From Actinoplanes sp. N902-109 (GTDB lineage: Bacteria; Actinomycetota; Actinomycetes; Mycobacteriales; Micromonosporaceae): 64,000 nt of DNA. Shown here piece by piece: positions 42,875-51,477 of this stretch (position 1 is the first letter of the stretch; each line of letters opens with the position of its first letter). The notes below the pieces were generated by a model. It saw nothing but the letters and a program-made list of their open reading frames with translations, did not search any database and was not told the origin of the DNA. Made by a program: the position numbers and the translations under genes. The stretch spans positions 7,441,501 through 7,505,500 of the forward strand of contig NC_021191.1 of NCBI RefSeq assembly GCF_000389965.1, given 5' to 3'.

Positions 42875-44386
42875 GTGGCGGGTCGGCTGTACGGCGTGGG
42901 TCTCGGCCCCGGCGATCCCGAGCTGGTCACGGTCAAGGCCGCCCGGCTGATCGCGGCGGCGGACGTCATCGCCTACCACGCGGCGCGGCACGGCCGGTCC
43001 AACGCCCGCGCGATCGCCGCTCCCTATCTGCATGACGGGCAGATCGAGGAGCCGCTGATCTACCCGGTGACCACCGAGACGACCGATCACCCCGGCGGTT
43101 ACCAGGGCGCGATCGACGAGTTCTACACCGTGAGCGCCGAGCGGCTGGCCGCCCACCTCGACGCCGGCCGGGACGTGGTGGTGCTGGCCGAGGGCGACCC
43201 GTTCTTCTACGGCTCCTACATGCACATGCACAAGCGCCTTGCCGACAGGTACGAAGCCACGGTCGTCCCCGGCGTGACCTCGGTGAGCGCCGCCGCGGCG
43301 GTGCTCGGGCGCCCGCTGATGGAACGCGACGAGACGCTGACCGTACTGCCCGGCACCCTCCCGCCGGACGAGCTGGCCACCCGGCTGGCCACCACCGACT
43401 CGGCCGCCGTCATGAAGCTCGGCCGCACGTTCGAGGGGGTGCGCGAGGCCCTCGAGCGCGCTGGGCGCCTCGACGACGCCTGGTATGTCGAGCGGGCCAC
43501 CACCGACCGGGAACGCTCCGGCCGCCTCGCCGACATCGACCCCGGAACGGTGCCGTATTTCTCGCTGGCGCTGCTGCCCAGCCCGGCCGCCACCGCCTTC
43601 GTCAGCCCGGCACCGGCCGGCTCGGCGTCCGCGCAGGTCGGCTGGGTCACCGTGGTCGGCCTGGGCCCCGGCGCCCGGGAATGGCTCACCCCCGAGGCCC
43701 AGGCGGCGCTCGCCGAGGCCGACGACCTGGTCGGCTACGGCCCGTACGTGGACCGGGTGCCGGTCAACCCACGCCAGCGCCGGCACTCCTCGGACAACCG
43801 CGTCGAGGCCGAACGCGCCGCCTTCGCCCTCGACCTGGCCAAGCGCGGCCGGCGGGTGGCCGTCGTCTCGTCCGGCGACCCGGGGGTCTTCGCGATGGCC
43901 GCGGCGGTGCTCGAGGTCGCCGACGACCCGCAGTGGAAGGACGTGCCGGTCCGCATCGTGCCCGGCCTGACCGCGGCGCAGGCGGTGGCCAGCCGGGCCG
44001 GCGCCCCGCTGGGCCACGACTTCTGCATCATGTCGCTGTCCGACCGGCTCAAGCCCTGGTCGGTCATCGAGACCCGGCTCACCGCGGCGGCCACCGCCGA
44101 CCTGGTGATCGCCATCTACAACCCAGCCTCCCGGACCCGCAAGGAGCAACTCGTCCGGGCCCGCGACCTGCTGCTCACCCACCGCGACCCGCAGACCCCG
44201 GTGATCGTCGGCCGGGACGTCGGCGGCCCGGCCGAGACCATCCACGTCACCACGCTCGCCGACCTCGACCCGGCCACCGTCGACATGCGCTGCCTGCTGA
44301 TCGTGGGCTCCACCCAGACCCGCGTCCTGACCCGCGGCGACGGCTCCACGCAGGTCTTCACGTCCCGCTACTACCCGCAGGGGTGA
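42875..44386 (+). CDS. cobIJ: fused precorrin-2 C20- and precorrin-3B C17-methyltransferase (CobIJ)
   Basis: Two tetrapyrrole methylases in one chain of 503 residues. CobI is residues 1-240: LYGVGLGPGDPELVTVKAARL, then VVLAEGDPFFYGSYMHMHKRL. A linker rich in Ala/Pro (near 240-252) leads to CobJ, about 255-503: VTVVGLGPGAREWLTPEAQAAL, VVSSGDPGVFAMAAAVLEV and IYNPASRTRKEQL. The fusion is common in actinobacteria. GTG 42875 has GGAGGAG 7 bases upstream and was preferred to GTG 42869. It uses SAM twice per corrin ring. Confidence 0.93.
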   Translation: MAGRLYGVGLGPGDPELVTVKAARLIAAADVIAYHAARHGRSNARAIAAPYLHDGQIEEPLIYPVTTETTDHPGGYQGAIDEFYTVSAERLAAHLDAGRDVVVLAEGDPFFYGSYMHMHKRLADRYEATVVPGVTSVSAAAAVLGRPLMERDETLTVLPGTLPPDELATRLATTDSAAVMKLGRTFEGVREALERAGRLDDAWYVERATTDRERSGRLADIDPGTVPYFSLALLPSPAATAFVSPAPAGSASAQVGWVTVVGLGPGAREWLTPEAQAALAEADDLVGYGPYVDRVPVNPRQRRHSSDNRVEAERAAFALDLAKRGRRVAVVSSGDPGVFAMAAAVLEVADDPQWKDVPVRIVPGLTAAQAVASRAGAPLGHDFCIMSLSDRLKPWSVIETRLTAAATADLVIAIYNPASRTRKEQLVRARDLLLTHRDPQTPVIVGRDVGGPAETIHVTTLADLDPATVDMRCLLIVGSTQTRVLTRGDGSTQVFTSRYYPQG

Positions 44387-44449
44387 CCCTCCCCCGGGGC
44401 TGGGCGGGCTGCTGGTATGCCGGCTGGTCTCCGCGGTAGCCACGGCGGT

Positions 44450-44488
44450 GCCGCTCGCCGGGCGCGTCTGCGGTGCCCGGCGAGCGGC
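44450..44488. terminator. 14-bp perfect hairpin after cobIJ
   Basis: Stem GCCGCTCGCCGGGC (44450-44463) / GCCCGGCGAGCGGC (44475-44488), 11-base loop, between cobIJ and the convergent secreted-protein remnant; it can end both. Confidence 0.85.
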
Positions 44489-44500
44489 TTGCCCCTCGGG

Positions 44501-44950
44501 TCAGTTGGTGTAGACGATCGGGGGGCCGGTGATCGTGGTGTCCTGCACCGGGGCGTAACGGGCGGTGAAGTAGCCGTTGCCCGGGCAGGTGCCCGAACCG
44601 GGGAACTTCGTGAAGGCCTGATCGGCGAACGCGATCGAGTTGTCGGTGTTGCCGGCCACGCCGGTGATGGCGTTGCCGTTGGCACGGTAGACGCAGCTGA
44701 CCGAGCCGAGGATCGTACCGAGGCTGAGGGTGGTCTGGATCGGCGCCGCGTCGGTGCCTCGCACGGTGACCGCCCCCGTGCCGCTCTCCACCGTGGTGGC
44801 GAACGGGGTGTTGTTGACCGTCACGCCGTTGACGCGCGTGACGCCGAGGATGTTCGCGGTGCACGAGGCGAACGTGTGCGCCGTGACGGACTCGGCCGCC
44901 ACCCCGGGCGCTCCGGGGTTGTCGACCACGGTGGCAGTGAACGCGGACTC
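44501..44950 (-). pseudogene. secreted-protein remnant without its 5' end
   Basis: The C-terminal 150 residues read like a compact extracellular beta-sandwich: FTATVVDNPGAPGVAAESV, SCTANILGV, SVSCVYRANGNAITG and PGSGTCPGNGYFTARYAP, with several Cys that could pair. The frame is open upstream but only through a repeat array. No signal peptide, ribosome site or plausible start exists there, so the 5' end appears to have been replaced. A start within the array (ATG at 45154) would give an unlikely Trp/Arg-rich leader. Family not named; function unknown. Confidence 0.62.
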
Positions 44951-44960
44951 GCGGCCCGCC

Positions 44961-45022
44961 ACACCAAGCTCGCGGCCGCCAGACCAAGCTCGCGGCTCGC
45001 CAGACCAAGCTCGCGCCACGCC
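44961..45022. repeat. three short degenerate repeats (20-21 bp) at the edge of the remnant
   Basis: Copies at 44961-44980, 44981-45001 and 45002-45022 share ACCAAGCTCGCG. The same AGACCAAGC word recurs in the 62-bp units downstream. Confidence 0.8.
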
Positions 45023-45072
45023 CGCCAGGCCAGGTTGGGCTTGCCAGATGGGCCTTGCCGCCGCACTCCGCC

Positions 45073-45345
45073 AAGCCAGCCGCCAGCACCACGCCGCATC
45101 AGACCAAGCCCGGGCTACGCTGCTGCGCTCCGCCAAGCCAGCCACCAGCACCACGCCGCATCAGACCAAGCCCGGGCTACGCTGCTGCGCTCCGCCAAGC
45201 CAGCCACCAGCACCACGCCGCATCAGACCAAGCCCGGGCTACGCTGCTGCGCTCCGCCAAGCCAGCCACCAGCACCACGCCGCATCGGATCAAGCCCGGG
45301 CTGCGCTGCTGCGCTCCGCCAAGCCAGCCGCACGGCACCTCGCCG
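45073..45345. repeat. 62-bp tandem repeat array, four full units and a partial fifth
   Basis: Units start at 45073, 45135, 45197 and 45259, with a degenerate fifth at 45321. Each begins AAGCCAGCCACCAGCACCAC and contains ATCAGACCAAGCCCGGGCTA. Units 1-3 are nearly identical; unit 4 carries a few changes. Since 62 is not a multiple of three, the reading frame rotates, so this is not a protein repeat. Together with 44951-45072 and 45346-45480 it fills about 530 bases without any believable gene. No CRISPR-like spacer pattern is present. Confidence 0.92.
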
Positions 45346-45480
45346 CGTCGGACCAAGCCCCGGCCGCGCCCGCCGGGTCAGAAGGTGCTCGGTGCCCGCC
45401 CGGCAGACCGCGTTCGTCACCGGTGACGTGTCCGGAGGTGGCCTGCTCGACGGGTTCGGCCGGGCCCGGCACCGCGTTCG

Positions 45481-46221
45481 TCAGGCCGGGGTCGGCACCA
45501 GGCCCAGGTTGCTGAGCCAGTCGACGGCTTGCGCGACGGTTGCGGCGGTGGGCACCCCGGCGGGCAGTGGGGGCCGGTCGACCATCAGCACCGGGACGGA
45601 TTCCGCTCGGGCCGCGTCGAGTTTGGCTGTGCTGCCGCCGCTGTCCTTGGTCACCAGGAGGTCGATGCGGTGGCGGCGGAGCAGGGCGCGTTCGGCGTCG
45701 GCCGTGAAGGGGCCGCGGTCGAGGATCACCTCCAGGCGGGCAGGCATGGGTGGCGACGGGGGTTCGACCGAGCGGGACAGGAACCAGTGGCCGTCCAGGC
45801 CGGCGAAGGCTCCGATGCTCTGCCGGCCGGTGGTCAGGAACACCCGGCTGCCCGCCCCGGCCAGCGTGGGCAGCAGCGCGGCGGCGGAGGTCAGTGAGCC
45901 GACGCGGTGCCAGGCGTCGCCGGGTTGCTCGGCCCAGCCGGGGCGGCGTAACACCAGCAATGGCACGCCGGTGGCTTGAGCAGCTGTCGCCGCGTGGGCC
46001 GTCATTGTCGCGGCGAACGGGTGGGTGGCGTCGACGATCGCGGTGACCCGAGTGTCGCGGAGGTAGCCGATCAGGCCCTCCGCGCCGCCGAAACCGCCGA
46101 TGCGGACCTCGCCGGGCGGCAGCAACGGCGTGGACGTGCGCCCGGCCAGCGACGTGAGCACGGGCACCCGCTCGGCCAGCGCTCGCGCCTCCGTGGTGCC
46201 ACCAAGAAGAAGGACAGTCAT
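45481..46221 (-). CDS. cobK: precorrin-6A reductase (CobK)
   Basis: NADPH-dependent reductase of precorrin-6A, 246 residues. It starts with the Rossmann loop VLLLGGTTEARALAERV and contains VDATHPFAATMTAHAA, where the conserved His-Pro-Phe is typical of CobK/CbiJ, and LLVTKDSGGSTAKLDAARA near the C-terminus. Start ATG 46221 overlaps the cobM stop by 4 bases. Last gene of the cobL-cobM-cobK operon. Confidence 0.93.
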   Translation of the reverse strand: MTVLLLGGTTEARALAERVPVLTSLAGRTSTPLLPPGEVRIGGFGGAEGLIGYLRDTRVTAIVDATHPFAATMTAHAATAAQATGVPLLVLRRPGWAEQPGDAWHRVGSLTSAAALLPTLAGAGSRVFLTTGRQSIGAFAGLDGHWFLSRSVEPPSPPMPARLEVILDRGPFTADAERALLRRHRIDLLVTKDSGGSTAKLDAARAESVPVLMVDRPPLPAGVPTAATVAQAVDWLSNLGLVPTPA

Positions 46222-46961
46222 GGTCGGCACCGGGTTGTCGAATACAGGTGACTGTCGGGAAATTGGGCCGCGGTCAGGGCCGCTCCCACCACGATCACGG
46301 CGGTGCGCTTGATGCCGGCCTCTTTCACCTGGGCCGCGATGTCTTCCAGGGTGCCGCGCACGATCTGCTCGTCGGCCCGGCTGGCTCGGGCCACCACGGC
46401 GACCGGGCAGTCCGCGCCGTACTCGGGGAGCAGCTCGGCGACCACCGCGTCGATGCGCTGGACGGCGAGGTGCAGCACCATGGTGGCGCGGCTGCGGCTC
46501 AGGGTGGCCAGGTCCTCCCCGGGTGGCATGGCGGTGGCGCGTTCGGCCGTGCGGGTCAGGATCACCGTCTGGGCCACCTCGGGCACGGTGAACTCGCGGG
46601 CCAGCGACGCGGCCGCGGCTGCGAACGCGGGCACGCCCGGGACGACGTCGTACGGAACGCCGGCTTCGTCGAGGCGGCGCATCTGCTCGGCGACCGCGCT
46701 GAACACCGACGGGTCGCCGGAGTGCAGCCGGGCGACATCCTGGCCCGCCGCGGTGGCTTGCACCATCTCGGCGACGATCTGATCCAGGTTGAGGTTGGCG
46801 GTGTCCACCAGCCGCGCGTCCGGCGGGCACTCGGCCAGCAGCTCACGCGGGACGAGGCTGCCCGCGTACAGGCAGACCGGCGCCGTGGCGAGCAGGCGTT
46901 GCCCGCGCACCGTGATCAGGTCGGCAGCGCCGGGGCCCGCCCCGATGAAGTGCACCGTCAT
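46218..46961 (-). CDS. cobM: precorrin-4 C11-methyltransferase (CobM)
   Basis: SAM-dependent methyltransferase of 247 residues acting on C11. The N-terminal VHFIGAGPGAADLITVRGQRL loop, CLYAGSLVPRELL, LHSGDPSVFSAVAEQM and VPGVPAFAAAAASL match CobM/CbiF. ATG 46961 overlaps the cobL stop (4 bases), and its own end overlaps cobK, so the three are translationally coupled. Confidence 0.94.
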   Translation of the reverse strand: MTVHFIGAGPGAADLITVRGQRLLATAPVCLYAGSLVPRELLAECPPDARLVDTANLNLDQIVAEMVQATAAGQDVARLHSGDPSVFSAVAEQMRRLDEAGVPYDVVPGVPAFAAAAASLAREFTVPEVAQTVILTRTAERATAMPPGEDLATLSRSRATMVLHLAVQRIDAVVAELLPEYGADCPVAVVARASRADEQIVRGTLEDIAAQVKEAGIKRTAVIVVGAALTAAQFPDSHLYSTTRCRP

Positions 46962-48166
46962 GGCTTGACCACCGCCCAGATCGTCACCGGCATCATGGCG
47001 CGCCATCCGGTGAAGCCGCCCACCGGGGCCGCCCGGTGCACGGACAGGCGGGTCAGGTCACCGCCGAGCTTCGCATGCCAGCTCACCAGCATCGCCTCCG
47101 ATTCCAGGGTGACGGCGTTCGCGACCAGGCGACCGCCTGCGGGCAGCGCCGACCAAGCCGTCTCGAGCACTCCTTCGCGGGTGACGCCGCCCCCGATGAA
47201 GACGACGTCCGGGGTGGGCAGGCCGGCCAGCGCGCCCGGCGCCCGCCCCGTAACGAGCTTGAGCTTCGGAACTCCGAGGGCCTGCGCGTTGCCCTCGATG
47301 CGGGCGGCGCGCACGGGGTCGGACTCGACCGCGATCGCGCGGCAGGCGGGGTGGGTGCGCATCCACTCGATCGCGATGCTGCCCGAACCGGCGCCCACAT
47401 CCCAGAGGAGCTCTCCGGGCTGCGGGCCGAGCAGGGCCAGGGTGACGGCGCGCACCTCCCGCTTGGTGAGCTGGCCGTCGCTGTCGTAGGCGTCATCCGG
47501 CAACCCTGGCACGAGGGGCCGCGAAACGCCGCCTCGACTGCACCGGATGGCAATCACGTTGAGTGAACCCACCTCGCTGAGCTGGATCTCGCCAGCGCGG
47601 CCCGTGATGCTCGTCTCAGATTCAGAACCGAGCTGTCCGAGAATGGTCATCTCGCTGTCGCCGTAGCCCCGGGCCTGCAAAATCGCGGCCACCTGGCCCG
47701 GAGTACCCGCATCCCGGCCCAGCACGAGGATGCGGCGATTTGGGTGGATTAGCGGATGGAGCTCAGCAACATCGGCGTTGACTACGCTCAGTACATCCAC
47801 ATCGGACAGTGGCCACCCGAGCCGCGCGGCGGCGAGCGAGACTGATGACGGATGCGGGATGACGTCAAGGTCATCGACGAAGCGCCGGAGCGTGGCACCG
47901 ATGCCGTGAAACATCGGGTCGCCGCTGGCCAGCACCGCAACGCGCCGGCCGCGATGGGTTTCGAGCAGGCCGGGCAGCGCGGGCAGCAGCGGGGACGGCC
48001 AGGCCACCCGGTCACCGGGCACCTCAACGGGGAGGAGATCGAGTTGTCGAGCACTGCCGAGGATCACGTCAGCGCGCGTCAGCGCAGCCGTGGCCGTACG
48101 GGAAAGGCCTGCCCAGCCGTCGGCGCCGATGCCGACCACGGTGAGCCGAGCGGGGTTGTCTGTCAC
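46958..48166 (-). CDS. cobL: precorrin-6Y C5,15-methyltransferase, decarboxylating (CobL)
   Basis: Bifunctional enzyme of 402 residues. The N-terminal CbiE-like domain (about 8-200) has VVGIGADGWAGLSRTA and VLASGDPMFHGIGATL. The C-terminal CbiT-like domain (about 225-400) has LLWDVGAGSGSIAIEW and methylates C15 with decarboxylation. GTG start at 48166. Bases 47530-47830 (codons about 110-210) are noticeably less GC-rich than the rest of the gene, which suggests a recombinant patch. First gene of the minus-strand cob operon; diverges from the PI-PLC gene. Confidence 0.93.
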   Translation of the reverse strand: MTDNPARLTVVGIGADGWAGLSRTATAALTRADVILGSARQLDLLPVEVPGDRVAWPSPLLPALPGLLETHRGRRVAVLASGDPMFHGIGATLRRFVDDLDVIPHPSSVSLAAARLGWPLSDVDVLSVVNADVAELHPLIHPNRRILVLGRDAGTPGQVAAILQARGYGDSEMTILGQLGSESETSITGRAGEIQLSEVGSLNVIAIRCSRGGVSRPLVPGLPDDAYDSDGQLTKREVRAVTLALLGPQPGELLWDVGAGSGSIAIEWMRTHPACRAIAVESDPVRAARIEGNAQALGVPKLKLVTGRAPGALAGLPTPDVVFIGGGVTREGVLETAWSALPAGGRLVANAVTLESEAMLVSWHAKLGGDLTRLSVHRAAPVGGFTGWRAMMPVTIWAVVKP

Positions 48167-48235
48167 GACGTGACGTTAGCTGCCGGTCGGCTCGCGTTCT
48201 TCCACCGTATCCCCAAGATCGATATCTTTCGCTGC

Positions 48236-49222
48236 ATGAGACGCCTCCTCACCCTCGCCGTCGTGGCCACTGCCGTGGCCGCGCTTGCCTCGCCCGGCGC
48301 CGCCGTTGCTGCGGATTCGTCCTACCGCACGCTCAGCACCGCGAGTCACCCCGACTGGATGGCCGCGATCCCCGACGGCACCAGCCTGGCGGCACTGTCG
48401 ATCCCGGGCACGCACGAGACGATGTCGATCCACGGCGGCTCGCTGACCCAGACCCAGGAGGATTTCGGCGACAGCGGAGCGACGCTCGCGCGCCAGCTCG
48501 AGGCCGGTGTCCGCATGATCGACATCCGGGCCCGGGTCAACTCCGGCAACACCTTCACCATTCACCACGGTGCTACGTACCAGAACGCGAATTTCTCCGA
48601 CGTCACCGCGGTGCTGAGCACCTTCCTGGCGGCCCACCCCCGCGAGACCGTCATCATGCGGCTCAAACAGGAGTGCACCGGCGAACTGGGATCGTGCACC
48701 GATGTCGCGGGGCAGAGGAGCTTCCCGGACATCTTCGATTCGTACGCCGGCAGCCTCTTCTGGCAGCCGTCCGTGACGCGCGGGGCGGCCGCGGCGACGC
48801 CGGCGCTGGGCGCGGTGCGGGGCAAGGTGGTGCTGGCGGTCATGCACAGCGCGCACGGCAGCCCGATCGAGCACTACGGGCTGGCCCAGTTCGCCTCCTG
48901 GACAGACGGCTCGTCGACCTATGTCCAGGACAACTACTCCGTGCCGAACATCGGGGCGATCGCCACCAAGCGGGATCAAGTGCGGCGCTTTCTCGACGCC
49001 ACGAGTGCGGGTGACCCCAGCAAGGTCTACGTCAACTTCGGCAGCGGTTCGAGCCTGCTGGCCCAGCCGCAGCAGGTCGCCGGTGGTGCGCTCGGGGTAC
49101 AGGGCGTCGACCCGTTCCTGCTGACGTATCTGAACGAGGGGCACGGGCTGACCCGGGCCGGCGTGCTGATGCTGGACTTCCCAGGAAGTGGACTGATCGC
49201 CAAGATCCTTGCCCTGAACTGA
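48236..49222 (+). CDS. secreted phosphatidylinositol-specific phospholipase C-type protein
   Basis: PI-PLC X-domain protein of 328 residues with a signal peptide (1-26, ending AVAA). Its family motifs are SIPGTHETMSIHGG with the first catalytic His60, RMIDIRAR and TIHHG with the second His near 110-111. Cleavage of phosphatidylinositol or related lipids outside the cell is the family role. No ribosome site is obvious before ATG 48236. The divergent neighbour cobL is unlikely to be related. Confidence 0.9.
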   Translation: MRRLLTLAVVATAVAALASPGAAVAADSSYRTLSTASHPDWMAAIPDGTSLAALSIPGTHETMSIHGGSLTQTQEDFGDSGATLARQLEAGVRMIDIRARVNSGNTFTIHHGATYQNANFSDVTAVLSTFLAAHPRETVIMRLKQECTGELGSCTDVAGQRSFPDIFDSYAGSLFWQPSVTRGAAAATPALGAVRGKVVLAVMHSAHGSPIEHYGLAQFASWTDGSSTYVQDNYSVPNIGAIATKRDQVRRFLDATSAGDPSKVYVNFGSGSSLLAQPQQVAGGALGVQGVDPFLLTYLNEGHGLTRAGVLMLDFPGSGLIAKILALN

Positions 49223-49358
49223 TGTTTTTCCCGGTTCCGTTGAGCCTTATCCGACCGCGTCGCGTATCTCCCCCCGACGGCCGCCCGAGACCGGTCGTCA
49301 CGTCAGCCGCTGGGGGGTGGCCGACGCCATAGACGAACTGGCGAGCAGGTGGTTGCCG

Positions 49359-50864
49359 ATGGTTTTCCAGACCTTCGAGGATCAGCGAGCCGCCCGCGAC
49401 TCCTGGGGCAACGGCGGGGGTTTCTGGGACGAGCCCGAGCTCAACCGCAATGTGCCCCGTGGCGACATCATGGTCGAGGCGCCGGACAACCCGTCGGGGT
49501 GGCAGGGCAGCGGGCCGGCGATCGCCACCGACGACCGGCCCCCGGCCGAGGCGACCTCGGGCAACCGGCTGTTCACGGTCCTGTTGTTCTTCGCAGGCCT
49601 GGCGACCAGCCTGTCGCTCTGGCTGTTCGAGACCGAGGCCGGCGCGGTCAACGACACCCCGACGCTGATGATGGCGATCGGCCGGCTCACCGGGCTGGCG
49701 GGCGGCTACGTGCTGTTCATCCAGCTGCTGATGATGAGCCGGGCCTCCTTCCTCGAGGAATGGGTCGGCGCCCGCGACCTGCTGCGCTGGCACCGCTGGC
49801 TGGGCACCTCGCTGGTGGCCCTGGTGGGTGCGCACGTCGTGTTCATCGTGTACGGCTACGCGCTGACCGCCCAGACCGGCGTCGTCGAGCAGGGCTGGAC
49901 GATGATCACCACGTTCCCGGACATGATCAAGGCGACGGTGGCCACCGGGCTGCTCGTGTTCATCAGCCTCATCTCGATCCGGGCGCTGCGCACCAAGCTC
50001 AACTACGAGCTCTGGCACCTGGTCCACCTGACCGGCTATCTCGTGCTGCTGCTCGGCTACGGCCACCAGGTGGTGATGGGCGCCAACCTCTCCGGCAGGT
50101 TCGCCGACATCTTCTGGCCGGGCCTCGGTGCCCTGGTGATCGCCGCGCTGGTGTGGGGCCGGTTCATCGAGCCGCTCTGGCTGAACATGCGGCACCGCTT
50201 CGAGGTTGCCGAGGTCGTCGCCGAGGGCACCAACACGTTCTCGATCTACATCGACGGCCGCAAGCTCGACCGGCTGCCCGCGCGGGCCGGTCAGTTCATG
50301 CGGTGGCGCTTCTTCACCCGCAACGGCTGGTGGCAGTCGCACCCGTTCTCGCTGTCCGCGGCGCCCAACGCCGAGTGGCTGCGGCTGACGGTCACCGCGG
50401 TCGGCGGCCACACCCGGCTGCTGGGCACCATGCACCCCGGCACCCGGATCTGGGCGGAAGGGCCGTTCGGCACGTTCACCGCCCAGCGCCGCACCCGCCG
50501 CCGGGCGCTGCTGATCGCCGGTGGCAGCGGCATCGCTCCCATCCGGGCGCTGCTGGAGGACATGCCGCCGGACACCATCGTGATCTACCGCGCCAGCCGG
50601 CCGGACGAGCTGGTGTTCCGCGAGGAGCTGGAGGACCTGGCCGAGCGCCGCGACGCCTGGGTCCGCTACATCGTCGGCTCCCGCACCGACCCCGGCCCGC
50701 GCCGCTTGTTCACCGCGAACGGCCTGCTCGGGCTGGTGCCCGACGTCAACCGTCGCGACGTCTACCTGTGCGGCCCGCCCGGCCTGGTCGGCGCCGCGGT
50801 GCGGACGTTGCGCGAGCTGGACGTGCCCGACAGCCAGATGCACCTCGACCCCTTCGAATTCTGA
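49359..50864 (+). CDS. ferric-reductase-like transmembrane flavocytochrome
   Basis: Membrane oxidoreductase of about 501 residues. A hydrophilic N-terminus of about 60 residues is followed by about six helices carrying heme-binding His candidates (LRWHRWLGTSLVALVGAHVV, ELWHLVHLTGYLVLLLGYGHQ). Then come an FAD domain (WQSHPFSLSAAP) and an NAD(P) domain (LIAGGSGIAPIRALLE, VYLCGPPGLV). ATG 49359 was preferred; GTG 49317 would add 14 residues. It leads a three-gene set with an FMN-binding protein and ApbE, suggesting electron transfer from cytosolic NAD(P)H to an extracytoplasmic flavoprotein. Confidence 0.88.
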   Translation: MVFQTFEDQRAARDSWGNGGGFWDEPELNRNVPRGDIMVEAPDNPSGWQGSGPAIATDDRPPAEATSGNRLFTVLLFFAGLATSLSLWLFETEAGAVNDTPTLMMAIGRLTGLAGGYVLFIQLLMMSRASFLEEWVGARDLLRWHRWLGTSLVALVGAHVVFIVYGYALTAQTGVVEQGWTMITTFPDMIKATVATGLLVFISLISIRALRTKLNYELWHLVHLTGYLVLLLGYGHQVVMGANLSGRFADIFWPGLGALVIAALVWGRFIEPLWLNMRHRFEVAEVVAEGTNTFSIYIDGRKLDRLPARAGQFMRWRFFTRNGWWQSHPFSLSAAPNAEWLRLTVTAVGGHTRLLGTMHPGTRIWAEGPFGTFTAQRRTRRRALLIAGGSGIAPIRALLEDMPPDTIVIYRASRPDELVFREELEDLAERRDAWVRYIVGSRTDPGPRRLFTANGLLGLVPDVNRRDVYLCGPPGLVGAAVRTLRELDVPDSQMHLDPFEF

Positions 50865-50879
50865 GTCTGGGAGTTTGTG

Positions 50880-51467
50880 ATGCGACGCAGCACCGCAGCA
50901 GCCGTAGGAACGCTGACCGGCGCCGCCCTGATCATCGGCGTCCGGCTGAGCATTGCCACGCCGGCCACCGTGGCCGCACCGGCCGCCGTCGACCTGTCGG
51001 ATTCCGGGCTCGACTCCGCAGCGGCCTCCGGTGACGGCGGGAAGGCCAGTGCCGGCGGGAAGGCCGGCGAGCAGGGCGGGAAAGCCGGTGGGACCGACGG
51101 GAAGACCGGCGGGAAGAACACCAAGGACGGCGACGACGACGCGGACACCAGCGGCAAGGAACAGTCCTCGGGCGCGGCCGGTGGCGGCGGCCTGACCGAG
51201 GGGGTGCACAAGGGCACTGCGGTGAAGAACCCCTACGGCACGATCCAGGTCTCCATCAAGGTATCCGGCGGCAAGATCACCGCAGCCGACGCGACGTACC
51301 CGACGACCGCGGACAGCGCCCGGATCAACCCGCCGGCCATCACCGCGCTCAAGCAGGAGACCCTGCAGGCACAGAGCGCCGACATCGACGCCGTCTCCGG
51401 CGCCACGTTCACCAGCGAGTCGTACGTGAAGTCGCTGCAGGCCGCGCTGGACAAAGCCGGCGCGTAG
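50880..51467 (+). CDS. extracytoplasmic FMN-binding protein
   Basis: Protein of 195 residues. A membrane anchor or signal lies at 1-35. A flexible Gly/Lys/Asp-rich linker (about 45-100, GGKAGEQGGKAGG and similar) precedes an FMN-binding domain with DAVSGATFTS, in which Thr of the S/T-G-A-T motif would carry covalent FMN. The flavin should be attached by ApbE encoded next. It starts 15 bases after the flavocytochrome gene and probably receives its electrons. Confidence 0.9.
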   Translation: MRRSTAAAVGTLTGAALIIGVRLSIATPATVAAPAAVDLSDSGLDSAAASGDGGKASAGGKAGEQGGKAGGTDGKTGGKNTKDGDDDADTSGKEQSSGAAGGGGLTEGVHKGTAVKNPYGTIQVSIKVSGGKITAADATYPTTADSARINPPAITALKQETLQAQSADIDAVSGATFTSESYVKSLQAALDKAGA

Positions 51468-51477
51468 GTTCAGCGGT

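Noticed and set aside
45073..45345. CRISPR array
   Set aside because: The units are directly abutting 62-bp repeats with no unique spacers and no cas genes nearby.
45055..45515. Coding regions within the repeat array
   Set aside because: The 62-bp unit shifts the frame at each copy, and the products are low-complexity with no ribosome site or homology.
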